This document shows positions 24,324 to 33,125 of a DNA stretch of 37,161 bases, piece after piece. The DNA comes from Gammaproteobacteria bacterium (GTDB lineage: Bacteria > Pseudomonadota > Gammaproteobacteria > Arenicellales > UBA868), in the NCBI GenBank assembly GCA_014239255.1, contig JAAZZE010000018.1, positions 1-37,161 of the forward strand, read 5' to 3'. Under the pieces are notes generated by a model that was given only the letters and a program-made list of their open reading frames with translations, did no database searches and was not told the origin of the DNA. Position 1 is the first letter of the stretch; each line of letters opens with the position of its first letter. Both the position numbers and the translations under genes were made by a program.

Positions 24324-25664
24324 CTAGATTCCATATGCCTGGCGTAACAGGCTTACAGGGTGCTCAGAGGTACTGCCATCGCCGATACCATTCGCCAGAT
24401 GATGGCCGGCAATCGGGCAGTCGCTGCCGTAATGATCGGGGCTGATTTTTTGTATTCCCCTGATAACGGGTCGGGCGATTTTCATTGCCTTATCAAAAGT
24501 CTCCGACTTAACACCGTAGGTGCCGTCATGCCCGGAGCAGCGCTCAATCATGGTAACCGCGGTGTCCGGCACAAGACTCAACACGTCACGGGTCTTGGGC
24601 CCTATGTTCTGAACCCGCTGGTGACACGAGGCGTGGTAAACCACTGATCCTAGGCTCTGACGGAACTCGGTGTTCATAAGGCCTTGCGCATAGCGCAGCA
24701 TCAGGTATTCAAAAGGATCGAAGAATGCATTCGCGACTTTGGAAACACTCTCATCGTCTGGGAAAAGCAGTGGTAATTCCTGCTTGAACATCAAGACACA
24801 TGAAGGCACCAACGCCATCAGATCCCAACCCTTATCCACAAGCTGGGCCAATTGGGGAATGTTCTGCTCTTTCGCTTTTTGAACCGAGGTCAGGTCTCCC
24901 AACTCCAGTTTCGGCATGCCACAGCAGTATTCTTTTTGGGCGGTAGTGACTGGAATACCATTATGCTCCAATACAGCAACCAGATTCTCTCCCAAAGCGG
25001 GCTCATTTCTATTGGTGTAGCAGGTCGCGAACAGTGCGACTTGGCCACGGGTCTTCGTCCCGGGCTTGGCATCGCCCGGCTCCAGCGACGTGAGGCTGGC
25101 CATTTTTTTGCGCAACGGGCGCGACTCGTAAGGCGGAATTCTTGCATCAGAATGAATTCCAGCTATCTTATGAAGGACTTTCCTGACAGGCTTCGAGCGA
25201 TTGGCCGCGTTCACCACAATGGACACACCCGGCAGACCTGCTACCTTCCCGACTGCATCGGTACTGGTCAATAACTTGTCACGTACTGGCGCTCCCTGCT
25301 TGGCAAAACGAACCGCTTTGGCTCGGAGCATGAGATGCGGAAAATCGATGTTCCATTCATGCGGCGGCACATAAGGACACTTGGTCATGTAACACAGATC
25401 ACACAAAAAGCACTGGTCGACCACTTTCCAGTAATCGCCTTTGGCGACCCCATCGATCTCCATCGTCTTTGACTCATCGATAAGGTCAAACAGTGTGGGA
25501 AAACTGTCGCACAATGACACACAGCGACGGCAACCGTGGCAATGATCGAAGACCCGTTCTAGTTCAAAAAAGAGTTGGCCCTCATCGTTGAATTGGGGAC
25601 TTTGCCAATCAATTGGATGACGAATGGGCGCCTGCAGGCTGCCTTCTTGTTGTTGAGGGCTCAT
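24324..25664 (-). CDS. GlpC/HdrD-like iron-sulfur protein with two CCG domains
   Basis: A 446-residue electron-transfer type protein. The N-terminal part holds two cysteine clusters for [4Fe-4S] centres: Cys42, 45, 48, 52 (HCHGCRRCVSLC) and Cys85, 88, 91, 96 (CFLCDLCYMTKC). The rest carries two cysteine-rich CCG modules, one near FATCYTNRNEP and KEYCCGMPKLE, the other near VYHASCHQRVQ and IERCSGHDGTYG, as in heterodisulfide reductase HdrB/D and GlpC. It lacks transmembrane segments and a flavin domain. AGGA precedes the ATG. Located between rubrerythrin and DUF3501 genes; it could pass electrons to the rubrerythrin, which has no rubredoxin domain of its own (inference). Confidence 0.88.
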   Translation of the reverse strand: MSPQQQEGSLQAPIRHPIDWQSPQFNDEGQLFFELERVFDHCHGCRRCVSLCDSFPTLFDLIDESKTMEIDGVAKGDYWKVVDQCFLCDLCYMTKCPYVPPHEWNIDFPHLMLRAKAVRFAKQGAPVRDKLLTSTDAVGKVAGLPGVSIVVNAANRSKPVRKVLHKIAGIHSDARIPPYESRPLRKKMASLTSLEPGDAKPGTKTRGQVALFATCYTNRNEPALGENLVAVLEHNGIPVTTAQKEYCCGMPKLELGDLTSVQKAKEQNIPQLAQLVDKGWDLMALVPSCVLMFKQELPLLFPDDESVSKVANAFFDPFEYLMLRYAQGLMNTEFRQSLGSVVYHASCHQRVQNIGPKTRDVLSLVPDTAVTMIERCSGHDGTYGVKSETFDKAMKIARPVIRGIQKISPDHYGSDCPIAGHHLANGIGDGSTSEHPVSLLRQAYGI

Positions 25665-25681
25665 ACTGACATCCTTGTCAA

Positions 25682-25713
25682 AATCATGCGGGAGGCGCGC
25701 TTACACCTCCCGC
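25682..25713 (-). terminator. Hairpin with short T-tract after the rubrerythrin gene
   Basis: On the minus strand a perfect 8-bp stem, GCGGGAGG/CCTCCCGC with a 10-base loop, starts about 10 bases after the rubrerythrin stop and is followed by ATGATTTT. It fits a leaky intrinsic terminator or 3'-stabilising hairpin that would make rubrerythrin the most abundant product of the trio. Confidence 0.6.
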
Positions 25714-25722
25714 GTTGCGGTT

Positions 25723-26142
25723 TCAGCCATCTAACGAATCAAGTGCCTTTTGGAAACGATTGGCGTGAGAACGCTCGGCCTTACCCAAAGTTTCGAACCA
25801 GTCGGCAATTTCATCAAAGCCTTCGTCCCTGGCAGTCTTAGTCATACCAGGATACATGTCCGTATATTCGTGGGTCTCTCCGGCAATCGCTGCCTTGAGG
25901 TTGTCACCAGTGCCGCCGATGGGCAGACCGGTAGCGGGGTCGCCGGTTTCCTCTAGATATTCGAGATGCCCGTGAGCATGGCCAGTTTCCCCTTCAGCAG
26001 TGGAGCGAAACACTGCAGCCACATCGTTATAACCTTCGACATCGGCCTTGGCAGCAAAATAGAGATAACGGCGGTTAGCCTGGGATTCCCCGGCAAAAGC
26101 ATCTTTAAGGTTTTGTTCAGTCTGGGAGTCTTTGAGGGACAT
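25723..26142 (-). CDS. Rubrerythrin (short form, ferritin-like domain only)
   Basis: A 139-residue diiron protein that would reduce hydrogen peroxide. Iron-ligand motifs are Glu in [12 protein letters not shown], Glu-x-x-His in [14 protein letters not shown], Glu in [14 protein letters not shown], and Glu-x-x-His in [13 protein letters not shown]. The C-terminal rubredoxin domain with its Cys-x-x-Cys pairs is absent, so an outside electron donor is needed; the adjacent Fe-S protein is the obvious candidate. A GGAGA ribosome site stands before the ATG. The gene is divergent from oxyR with a predicted OxyR operator placed next to its -35 box, so peroxide induction is likely. Confidence 0.92.
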   Translation of the reverse strand: MSLKDSQTEQNLKDAFAGESQANRRYLYFAAKADVEGYNDVAAVFRSTAEGETGHAHGHLEYLEETGDPATGLPIGGTGDNLKAAIAGETHEYTDMYPGMTKTARDEGFDEIADWFETLGKAERSHANRFQKALDSLDG

Positions 26143-26211
26143 AATGGTCTCCGTTGGAATTTTGATGGTAAAAAATTTTCAAGTAGCGTCTGTAAAACCG
26201 CTGTGAGAGGC

Positions 26212-26240
26212 AATATAGAAGTATTATTTCAATATGTATA
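26212..26240 (-). promoter_or_regulatory. Predicted rubrerythrin promoter
   Basis: Minus-strand TATACA (26240-26235), 17-base spacer and TATATT (26217-26212). The -35 box matches consensus at 4 of 6 positions, so an activator would be expected; the OxyR-like site abuts it at 26241, the usual arrangement for OxyR-activated genes. Confidence 0.5.
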
Positions 26241-26277
26241 ATCGTTTGTTATTATTGTTTTAATCGTTATTACCTAT
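26241..26277. promoter_or_regulatory. Predicted OxyR operator between rubrerythrin and oxyR genes
   Basis: Plus strand reads ATCG, 7 bases, TTAT, 7 bases, ATCG, 7 bases, CTAT. The OxyR consensus is ATAG-N7-CTAT-N7-ATAG-N7-CTAT; 13 of 16 defined positions agree and the spacing is exact. It ends 8 bases before the oxyR ATG and touches the predicted -35 box of rubrerythrin, so it would activate the latter and repress oxyR. Confidence 0.65.
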
Positions 26278-26285
26278 TATTTAGA

Positions 26286-27215
26286 ATGAACCTCAAGGAC
26301 CTTAAGTACCTGATTGCTGTCAGTGAGACTTTGCACTTTGGGCGGGCAGCACAGCGTTGTTTTGTCAGCCAGCCAACCTTGTCGGGGCAAATACATAAAC
26401 TGGAACAGGATCTCGGGGTAGTACTGTTTGAACGCACCAATCGCAGTGTGCACATCACACCCATCGGCCAACAGATCACGATCCATGCTCGCCAGATTCT
26501 TGAGCAGGCCGATACGATCCGCAACCTGGGTCGCTCGCAAACCGACCCATTGACGGGACCTTTGCGGGTGGGCGCAATCCACACTCTCAGTCCGTATCTG
26601 GTGCCACTTTTTATGCTCGAGCTACAGCAGCAACATCCCGAGCTTTCGCTGGAGCTGACTGAGGCCACAACCGAACAGTTGTTGCAAAAACTTAAGGACC
26701 ACCAACTGGATGCAGCGTTGCTCGCGACCTCACCTGCTGCGGGCAACCTCACAGAAATGTCGCTCTTTCGAGAACCGTTCTGGCTCGCCCACCCACGCGA
26801 TCATCATCTGTATGCAAAGGACGAGATCACGCTTAGCGATCTCAGAAAAGAAAATGTGCTGCTGCTTTCTCAAGAGCACTGTCTTTCCGACCAGGTCATG
26901 GCAGCGTGCCGAATCAATCAGCGCTCCGACGCCGGCGCGATGCCCGGCCTCAATGCATCGAGCCTGGAAACCTTGGTCCAATTGGTCGGCATGGGCCTGG
27001 GTGTTACGCTGGTACCCGCACTTTCCGTGCACGGCGGTCGACTCACGGCCGAACGGGTCATACTACGCCAGGCCAGCATTCCGGATGCGGTACGCCAGAT
27101 CCGCCTGGTGTACCGCACCAGTTTTCCGCGCGAGGGCGCTTTGACCCTATTGTCTCGGATAATATGCAAAGTACTACCTAACACTGTTCAACCAAATCAG
27201 ACTCCCACTCAATAA
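26286..27215 (+). CDS. oxyR: Peroxide-sensing LysR-type regulator OxyR
   Basis: A 309-residue LTTR. The N-terminal winged helix carries LHFGRAAQRCFVSQPTLSGQIHKLE, very close to OxyR, and the effector domain has the two redox cysteines Cys199 and Cys208 (EHCLSDQVMAAC), at the same numbers as in E. coli OxyR, followed by NASSLETLVQLVGMGLGVTLVPAL. It should form a Cys199-Cys208 disulfide on hydrogen peroxide and activate transcription. It is divergent from the rubrerythrin operon, which is its probable target, and a matching operator lies just upstream of its own start. Ribosome site weak. Confidence 0.93.
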   Translation: MNLKDLKYLIAVSETLHFGRAAQRCFVSQPTLSGQIHKLEQDLGVVLFERTNRSVHITPIGQQITIHARQILEQADTIRNLGRSQTDPLTGPLRVGAIHTLSPYLVPLFMLELQQQHPELSLELTEATTEQLLQKLKDHQLDAALLATSPAAGNLTEMSLFREPFWLAHPRDHHLYAKDEITLSDLRKENVLLLSQEHCLSDQVMAACRINQRSDAGAMPGLNASSLETLVQLVGMGLGVTLVPALSVHGGRLTAERVILRQASIPDAVRQIRLVYRTSFPREGALTLLSRIICKVLPNTVQPNQTPTQ

Positions 27216-27329
27216 GTAAACTTCTCCACATTCCTTCGAGCTTAGTTTGAAATTATCAGCTGGCAGTCTCATAAAAAGAAGATGGAACTCGAACTTCCAG
27301 CCTAAACCTCTCAAGATAAGACCATACAC

Positions 27330-28211
27330 ATGAGCCACGACCCGACAAAAGCGATAAAGAACCTTGACTACTGGAAAGGGGAAATATCTCTCGAACCAGT
27401 CAGCGGCGGCATCACCAATCAGAATTTTGCGGTCACTGACCAGGAGCGCAAATACTTTGTACGCGTTGGCAACGATATACCGCTACACGGAGTCATGCGG
27501 TTCAATGAGCTGCAAGCGAGCCGGGCGGCCTCTCAGGTGGGTCTGTCCCCGCAGGTGCTGCACTGGGTACCAGGCATCCTGGTGCTGGATTTTATCGAAG
27601 GCAAAACCTTAAGTGACGAAGACGTCAGGCAGCAACACCAACTCGAGCGAATCGTGCCCATGTTGCGCACTTGTCACCATGAAATGGCGCAAAGCATGCG
27701 CGGGCCTGCGCTCATCTTCTGGGTGTTTCATGTCATACGTGATTATGCAGCCACGCTGGTGGAAGGCAAAAGCCGCATGACGGGACAACTGCCCTCCCTG
27801 CTCGACAAAGGTCGACAGTTGGAAAAGGCTGTCGGCCCTGTGAATCTGGCTTACGGCCATAACGATTTGCTGCCAGCAAATTTTCTGGACGATGGTCAAA
27901 GGCTTTGGCTGGTGGATTGGGATTATGCTGGTTATAACAGTCCGCTGTTTGATCTGGCGAACCTTGCATCCAACAATGCCCTACCCCCGGAGCAGGAAGA
28001 CTGGCTTCTTAACAACTATTTCAACTCCACGGTGTCGGCAGAGATTCGCCACGCCTATGAAGCCATGAAGTGTGCTTCCTTGTTGCGTGAGAGTCTGTGG
28101 AGCATGGTGTCGGAAATTCACTCGGCTATTGATTTTGATTTTATCCAGTACACCAACGAGAACCTGGAGCGCTTTACTGCACAATGGGATGCATTCCAGA
28201 TACGTCATTAA
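27330..28211 (+). CDS. Choline/ethanolamine-kinase-like phosphotransferase (APH fold)
   Basis: A 293-residue aminoglycoside-phosphotransferase-fold kinase close to bacterial choline kinases (LicA type). Motifs: SGGITNQNFAV nucleotide loop (25-35), the catalytic loop His177-Asn178-Asp179 with Asn184 (YGHNDLLPANF) and the metal-binding VDWDYAG (Asp196, Asp198), then the typical FDLANLASN. Substrate is probably an amino alcohol such as choline or ethanolamine; this fits the dimethylglycine/sarcosine dehydrogenase gene 64 bases downstream, both touching methylated amines. A 114-base gap from oxyR shows no clear promoter. Substrate assignment is by family resemblance only. Confidence 0.78.
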   Translation: MSHDPTKAIKNLDYWKGEISLEPVSGGITNQNFAVTDQERKYFVRVGNDIPLHGVMRFNELQASRAASQVGLSPQVLHWVPGILVLDFIEGKTLSDEDVRQQHQLERIVPMLRTCHHEMAQSMRGPALIFWVFHVIRDYAATLVEGKSRMTGQLPSLLDKGRQLEKAVGPVNLAYGHNDLLPANFLDDGQRLWLVDWDYAGYNSPLFDLANLASNNALPPEQEDWLLNNYFNSTVSAEIRHAYEAMKCASLLRESLWSMVSEIHSAIDFDFIQYTNENLERFTAQWDAFQIRH

Positions 28212-28275
28212 TACGCAACGCTGATCCGAACTTACCTGATCCACTGCGGGACATACAGCATTAACATTTATTGAT

Positions 28276-30720
28276 ATGAGTAAATTACCTAGGCACGCCC
28301 GTGCCATTGTGGTCGGCGGCGGCATTGCCGGCTGCTCCACCGCCTATCATCTCGCCCAAATGGGCTACAAGGACGTGCTGTTGCTTGAGCGTAACCAGTT
28401 GACCAGCGGCAGCACCTGGCACGCGGCAGGCCTTGTCGGCCAGTTGCGCAGTCAGGCCGGGATCACCCAATTGCTGGGCCACTCCATTGCGTTGTATGAC
28501 CAGCTTGAAGTCCAGACCGGGCTCGCAACTGGCTGGAAGATGAATGGAGGACTACGGCTGGCCTGCACTCAAGAACGACTGACTGAGATACAGCGCCAAG
28601 CCACCACGGCGCGCAGTTTTGGTCTTGAGATGCACCTGCTAACCCCCTGCGAAGCCAAGGACCTGTGGCCAATAATGGATATCAGTGACGTGATTGGCGC
28701 AGCCTTCCTGCCGACCGATGGCCAGGCCAGCCCTTCAGATATCACCCAGGCGCTGGCTAAAGGCGCCCGTGATGCCGGAGCGGCCATAGTCGAAGGCGTG
28801 ACCGTTACCGGTGTTCGCTCCGAGAACGGCCGGGTAAAAGGCGTAGATACGACTTCGGGGGTTATCGACTGCGAAGTGCTGGTCAACTGTACTGGCCAGT
28901 GGGCGCGTGAATTCGGCCGTCTGGCGGACGTTAATATCCCACTCGTTTCGGTGCAGCACCAATACCTGATTACCGAACCCATCGAGGGGGTAAGCCCTGA
29001 TCTGCCTACGTTAAGAGATCCTGATCGGCTGACCTACTATAAGGAAGAAGTAGGAGGACTGGTTATGGGCGGGTACGAGCCGAACCCTATCGGCTGGGCG
29101 CAACAGGGCTTTCCCGATCAATTCGCCTTCTCGCTGCTTAACTCAAACTGGAATCACTTTGAGGAGTTGATGGCGCTGGCCCTGCCACGGGTGCCAGCAC
29201 TGCAGCACGCAGGAATCAAGGAACTGCTGAACGGCCCCGAAAGTTTTACCCCCGATGGCAATTTTATTCTCGGCGAAGCACCGGAACTCGCTGGCTATTT
29301 TGTTGCGGCAGGTTTTAATGCCTTTGGCATCGCCGCTGGTGGTGGTGCCGGGCAGGCGCTTGCGCAGTGGATTATCGGTGGTGAACCACCCTATGACCTG
29401 TGGCCAGTGGATATCCGGCGCTTCGGCAAGCCGCACCACGATATAGGCTGGGTACGCAACCGTACCTACGAAATGTATGGAAAACACTACACCATTGCCT
29501 GGCCGTTTGAGGAGCACGATTCCGGGCGACCTTTCCGACGATCGCCACTTTACAAATCACTGCGGGCGCAGGGCGCCTGCTTTGGTGAAAAACTGGGCTG
29601 GGAGCGACCTAACTGGTTTGCGCCCGAAGGTGTAGATCCTGAAGATGAATATTCTTTTAATCATCAGAACTGGCTGCGCTACTCTGCCCTTGAGCACGAG
29701 GCTGCCAGAGAGCGGGTTGCGGTCTTTGATCAAACCTCTTTTGGCAAATTCATGGTCACCGGTACCGATGCCTGTGCGGCCCTTGAATGGATCTGTGCCA
29801 ACCGTATCGATCGCCCGGTCGGCTCTGTCATCTACACCCAATTACTTAACAGCCGCGGCGGAATCGAAAGCGATCTAACCGTAGCGCGAATCGACAGCGA
29901 CCGTTTTTATATGGTGACCGGAACCGGTTTCGTCACCCACGATTACCACTGGATTCGACGCAACATTCCAACTCATCTGGATGCCAGTATCAGCGATGAG
30001 ACCGATTCCTTGAGTGTGTTGTCACTGATGGGCCCCCAAGCCAGGGAAGTACTAAGCCGTGTCACGACTGATCCTGTCGACAACGAGACTTTCCCTTTTG
30101 CCAGGGTACGTCATCTACGGGTAGGCGATAGTCCTATCACCGTATTACGCCTGACCTATGTGGGTGAACTAGGATTTGAACTGCACGTCCCAATGGATAA
30201 TGGCCTTAAGGTCTACCAAGCGCTTATGTCGGCTGGGGCTGACCTGGGAATTCAAAACGCCGGTTATCGCGCGATCGAGAGTTTGCGGCTGGAAAAAGGC
30301 TACCGTGCCTGGGGTGCTGATCTTTCGCCGGATCACACACCACTGGAGGCGGGACTTGGCTGGGCGGTAAAACTGAAAAGCGATACCGATTTTCTGGGTA
30401 AAGCCGCGCTACAACAACAACGCCGTGATGGGCTTAAAAAACTAATGGCCTGCTTCACCGTGCAAGACCCAAAGATCAATCTGATCGGGCGCGAAACACT
30501 ATACCGCAATGGCAAACGGGTGGGCTGGCTGACCAGTGCCGGCTATGGTCATACACTTGACTGCAATATCGGCTACGGTTATGTGCGTAATGCAAGTGGT
30601 GTCGACCATGATTTTCTAAAAAATGGCGAATACACTTTGGAGGTAGCCGGAATCCAGGTGCCCTGTGAGATTCATCTGAAACCGCTGTATGACCCGACCA
30701 TGGCTCGAATTCGTGCATGA
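28276..30720 (+). CDS. FAD-dependent dimethylglycine/sarcosine-dehydrogenase-like protein with GcvT domain
   Basis: An 814-residue fusion: an FAD-binding DAO-type oxidase domain (about 1-400) beginning with VVGGGIAGCSTAYHLAQMG and carrying STWHAAG with His49, the position that holds covalent FAD in dimethylglycine and sarcosine dehydrogenases, an FAO-type middle region, and a folate-binding GcvT-like C-terminal half (about 430-814) with YVGELGFELHVP, YRAIESLRLEKGYRAWGADL and HTPLEAGLGWAVK. It would oxidatively remove an N-methyl group and hand the one-carbon unit to tetrahydrofolate. Exact substrate (dimethylglycine, sarcosine or another N-methyl compound) is undecided. No clear ribosome site before the ATG. 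Followed by an esterase gene 37 bases later. Confidence 0.88.
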   Translation: MSKLPRHARAIVVGGGIAGCSTAYHLAQMGYKDVLLLERNQLTSGSTWHAAGLVGQLRSQAGITQLLGHSIALYDQLEVQTGLATGWKMNGGLRLACTQERLTEIQRQATTARSFGLEMHLLTPCEAKDLWPIMDISDVIGAAFLPTDGQASPSDITQALAKGARDAGAAIVEGVTVTGVRSENGRVKGVDTTSGVIDCEVLVNCTGQWAREFGRLADVNIPLVSVQHQYLITEPIEGVSPDLPTLRDPDRLTYYKEEVGGLVMGGYEPNPIGWAQQGFPDQFAFSLLNSNWNHFEELMALALPRVPALQHAGIKELLNGPESFTPDGNFILGEAPELAGYFVAAGFNAFGIAAGGGAGQALAQWIIGGEPPYDLWPVDIRRFGKPHHDIGWVRNRTYEMYGKHYTIAWPFEEHDSGRPFRRSPLYKSLRAQGACFGEKLGWERPNWFAPEGVDPEDEYSFNHQNWLRYSALEHEAARERVAVFDQTSFGKFMVTGTDACAALEWICANRIDRPVGSVIYTQLLNSRGGIESDLTVARIDSDRFYMVTGTGFVTHDYHWIRRNIPTHLDASISDETDSLSVLSLMGPQAREVLSRVTTDPVDNETFPFARVRHLRVGDSPITVLRLTYVGELGFELHVPMDNGLKVYQALMSAGADLGIQNAGYRAIESLRLEKGYRAWGADLSPDHTPLEAGLGWAVKLKSDTDFLGKAALQQQRRDGLKKLMACFTVQDPKINLIGRETLYRNGKRVGWLTSAGYGHTLDCNIGYGYVRNASGVDHDFLKNGEYTLEVAGIQVPCEIHLKPLYDPTMARIRA

Positions 30721-30757
30721 GTAATTCCAGCATCAAAAATTTCAGGCACTATTCAGG

Positions 30758-31708
30758 ATGACCGCCATACCTATAGCCTTGGATCCCCAGATGATTGCGG
30801 TGATGGATAAGCGCCGTACTCTTACCATCGGCCTGCAAAACCAGGGCAATCTTTCGGTCGACGACAGTCGCAACAACTATAACCACGAACGGGCATGGTG
30901 GAATGCCATAAAGCCAAAGATGGACAGCGTGGAAGAGTTGTCGGTGCCTGGCCCCTGCAGAGATATCGCGCTGCGGATCTATCGACCTTTCATTCAGAAT
31001 TCGTGCCCTACCCTGCTTTACCTGCACGGTGGGGGATGGGTCGTGGGAAACCTGGATACCCACGACCGCGTAATGCGCCTGTTAGCACAATTCTCCGGTG
31101 CAGCTGTCGTTGGCATTGATTACGCACTCTCGCCGGAGCACAAGTTTCCGGTCGCCATCAACGAGACGCTAGCGGTTATCCAATGGCTGGAAAGCTCGGG
31201 CCACAACCACGGTCTTGACCCCACCCGCTTGGCATTGGGCGGTGATTCTGCGGGTGCCAACATGGCTGTTGCCGTGACCCAGTTGCACCACCAACAAGAC
31301 CGCCAGGCGATACGGTTCCTGTTACTTTATTATGGGGCGTATGGCCTGACAGACTCGTGGTCATGGCAGCAATACGGCAATGCCGACTACGAGTTTACCC
31401 GGGAGGACAAAGCGTTCTACCTTGACAGTTATCTCGCGAACCCGGGCGATCATGCAGATTCACGCTTTAATGTGTTGAGCGGAAATATCGCATGCCTGCC
31501 GCAGGCCTTTATCGCTGCCGCCGAGTACGATCCGCTGCACGATGACTCTGTTGCTTTACATGAGGCTATGAGAAAGGCCAACAGGCCTGCACACCTTGAG
31601 GTCTACACCGGTGTCCTGCACAGTTTTATTCACTACAGCCGCTTACTGGATAAAGCAACCCATGCTCTGCGTGACGGTGCACATGCACTGACCAAAGCGC
31701 TGAGCTAA
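30758..31708 (+). CDS. HSL-family alpha/beta hydrolase (esterase)
   Basis: A 316-residue hormone-sensitive-lipase family hydrolase. The oxyanion HGGGW motif starts at His90, the nucleophile is Ser164 in GGDSAGANMA, and the remaining triad members are Asp258 (AEYDPLHDD) and His288 (GVLHSFIH). The VGIDYALSPEHKFPVAINE block is typical. No signal peptide, so it acts in the cytoplasm on a small ester or amide. It follows the dehydrogenase gene and is likely co-transcribed with it. A decayed relative of residues 207-271 lies 1.2 kb further on at 32888-33106, so this gene once had a neighbouring copy. Confidence 0.9.
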   Translation: MTAIPIALDPQMIAVMDKRRTLTIGLQNQGNLSVDDSRNNYNHERAWWNAIKPKMDSVEELSVPGPCRDIALRIYRPFIQNSCPTLLYLHGGGWVVGNLDTHDRVMRLLAQFSGAAVVGIDYALSPEHKFPVAINETLAVIQWLESSGHNHGLDPTRLALGGDSAGANMAVAVTQLHHQQDRQAIRFLLLYYGAYGLTDSWSWQQYGNADYEFTREDKAFYLDSYLANPGDHADSRFNVLSGNIACLPQAFIAAAEYDPLHDDSVALHEAMRKANRPAHLEVYTGVLHSFIHYSRLLDKATHALRDGAHALTKALS

Positions 31709-31777
31709 GACTCGTGCATTAGGATGTATCAGCCCCTGCCCCGATGATCCAGCCTCAAACAGGCACAAACGCTTTTT

Positions 31778-32779
31778 TTAAAGGTCTGTCGCCGCCGTTC
31801 CCAGAAAAACCTGATTTTCTGGCTGTCCGCCATTTGCCACCCGCTGCAGATTATCCGCTACGAACTTCCATCGCCGTTCCAGTTGCTCTGGTGCCGCCGC
31901 ACTCTCATGGGCACTGAGAATGACATTGTCAAGATCTTGGAATGGATAATTACAAGGCCACACATCTATTTTGTCATTACCAATATAGTTGTACCAAACG
32001 TCGAGCACAGCACCACCGATCGACCGATCCTTAAGGGCCTGGTAAAGAGCCTCTTCCTCTATGACCCGGCCACGGCCCACATTAATGATCACGCTGTCGG
32101 GCTTCATTTTGGCTAATTGGGGCGCCCCAATCATGCCTATGGTGTCTTTATTCATATCACAGGCCACCACAACAAAATCACTTTCAACGAGTAATTGATC
32201 GAGCTGGCCGGTGTTTCCCAGCCAATCAAGCGGGGGTATGGTTTTGTGTTTCGATCGACGGATCGCGATCACTCGCATACCGAAGGCCGCAGCGCGGTGC
32301 GCAACCTCTTTACCGATATGCCCGTAACCCACAATGCCCACCGTCCGATTGCGGATCTCTCCGTGATTCCGAGATGAACCCGGCTGTCTGCCGCCCCATC
32401 CTTCAACCCGAAAACGTTGGTCAATTTGGCGTAATCCAATTTTGGTTTCGAGCATGGCACAAAGGACAAATTCGGCGATCGTTGTTTCATGTTCATAGCA
32501 ATTACACACAGGAATACCATTTGGCATCGTTTGCGGTGAACAAAAGTCATATCCGGTCCACGGAATCTGAAACACTTTTAGTTTCGGTATCTTCGGCCAA
32601 TTAGGCGTGGGTATTTTTCCACCAATAATGGCATCTGCCTCAAGCGCCATGGAAATAAACTCATCAGGCCCATTGCGTGACGGATCCCACACAAGAATTT
32701 TCCAATCATCGTTTAATTCCTCTCTTAGGAGGTGTTCGTACTGAACAGCGATCCGACCTTGTATTAATGCAGTTGGCAA
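31778..32779 (-). CDS. D-isomer-specific 2-hydroxyacid dehydrogenase family protein
   Basis: A 333-residue NAD(P)-dependent dehydrogenase. The coenzyme fold starts with GIVGYGHIGKEVAHRAAAFGM, the catalytic Arg is in VINVGRGRVIEEEAL, an acidic residue follows in VLDVWYN, and the catalytic His is in LSAHESAAA. Substrate unknown (2-keto/2-hydroxy acids, or phosphonate- and formate-like compounds). The start is TTG at 32779, supported by GGAG 8 bases upstream; no in-frame ATG fits. Base composition is lower than around it: sampled lines at 32461 and 32521 are 38 and 43 percent GC. It sits, on the opposite strand, between the intact esterase and its relic, which suggests insertion or rearrangement here. 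Confidence 0.85.
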   Translation of the reverse strand: MPTALIQGRIAVQYEHLLREELNDDWKILVWDPSRNGPDEFISMALEADAIIGGKIPTPNWPKIPKLKVFQIPWTGYDFCSPQTMPNGIPVCNCYEHETTIAEFVLCAMLETKIGLRQIDQRFRVEGWGGRQPGSSRNHGEIRNRTVGIVGYGHIGKEVAHRAAAFGMRVIAIRRSKHKTIPPLDWLGNTGQLDQLLVESDFVVVACDMNKDTIGMIGAPQLAKMKPDSVIINVGRGRVIEEEALYQALKDRSIGGAVLDVWYNYIGNDKIDVWPCNYPFQDLDNVILSAHESAAAPEQLERRWKFVADNLQRVANGGQPENQVFLGTAATDL

Positions 32780-32887
32780 AACATTTTCTCCGTATTGATT
32801 TTATGAAAATAACGTAAGGCTGAATGCTGAAGTAAAACACATCTACCTAATCACGCCTTATTAACCACATAGCTGTGAAACTGTCTT

Positions 32888-33106
32888 GTGATGCAGTCCT
32901 ACGCACTCACGGCAGAATATGAATTTACGCCTGATGGAGGAGGGTTCTACCTCAAAAACTACCTTGCCGAGGAGAAAGACCGGGCTGATTCCGGCTTCAA
33001 GGAATCAAACGATAATATCAGTTGTCTGCCCCAAGTATCTATTGGCGGTGCCAAGGTCGATTCCCCGCATGACGGCGCGAACGCGCTGAAAACGGCTATT
33101 GGATAA
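32888..33106 (+). pseudogene. Relic of an HSL-family esterase gene
   Basis: A 72-codon open stretch whose translation aligns without gaps to residues about 207-271 of the esterase encoded at 30758-31708: shared YEFT, FYL, YLA, ADS, CLPQ, and HD followed by AL; by eye about 29 of 62 positions are identical. It lacks the HGGGW and GDSAG parts and stops before the catalytic His, and the Asp-containing strand reads KVDSPHD, so it cannot be a working hydrolase. It is best explained as the remains of a second, diverged copy. A short expressed protein cannot be excluded, since there are no internal stops. Confidence 0.7.
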
Positions 33107-33125
33107 AACAGGCCCAGTCTACCAG

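Noticed and set aside
31740-31777. Intrinsic terminator between the esterase and dehydrogenase genes
   Set aside because: A T-run is present (31770-31776), but the preceding hairpin has only a 4-bp stem (GCCT/AGGC) and stands 8 bases away.
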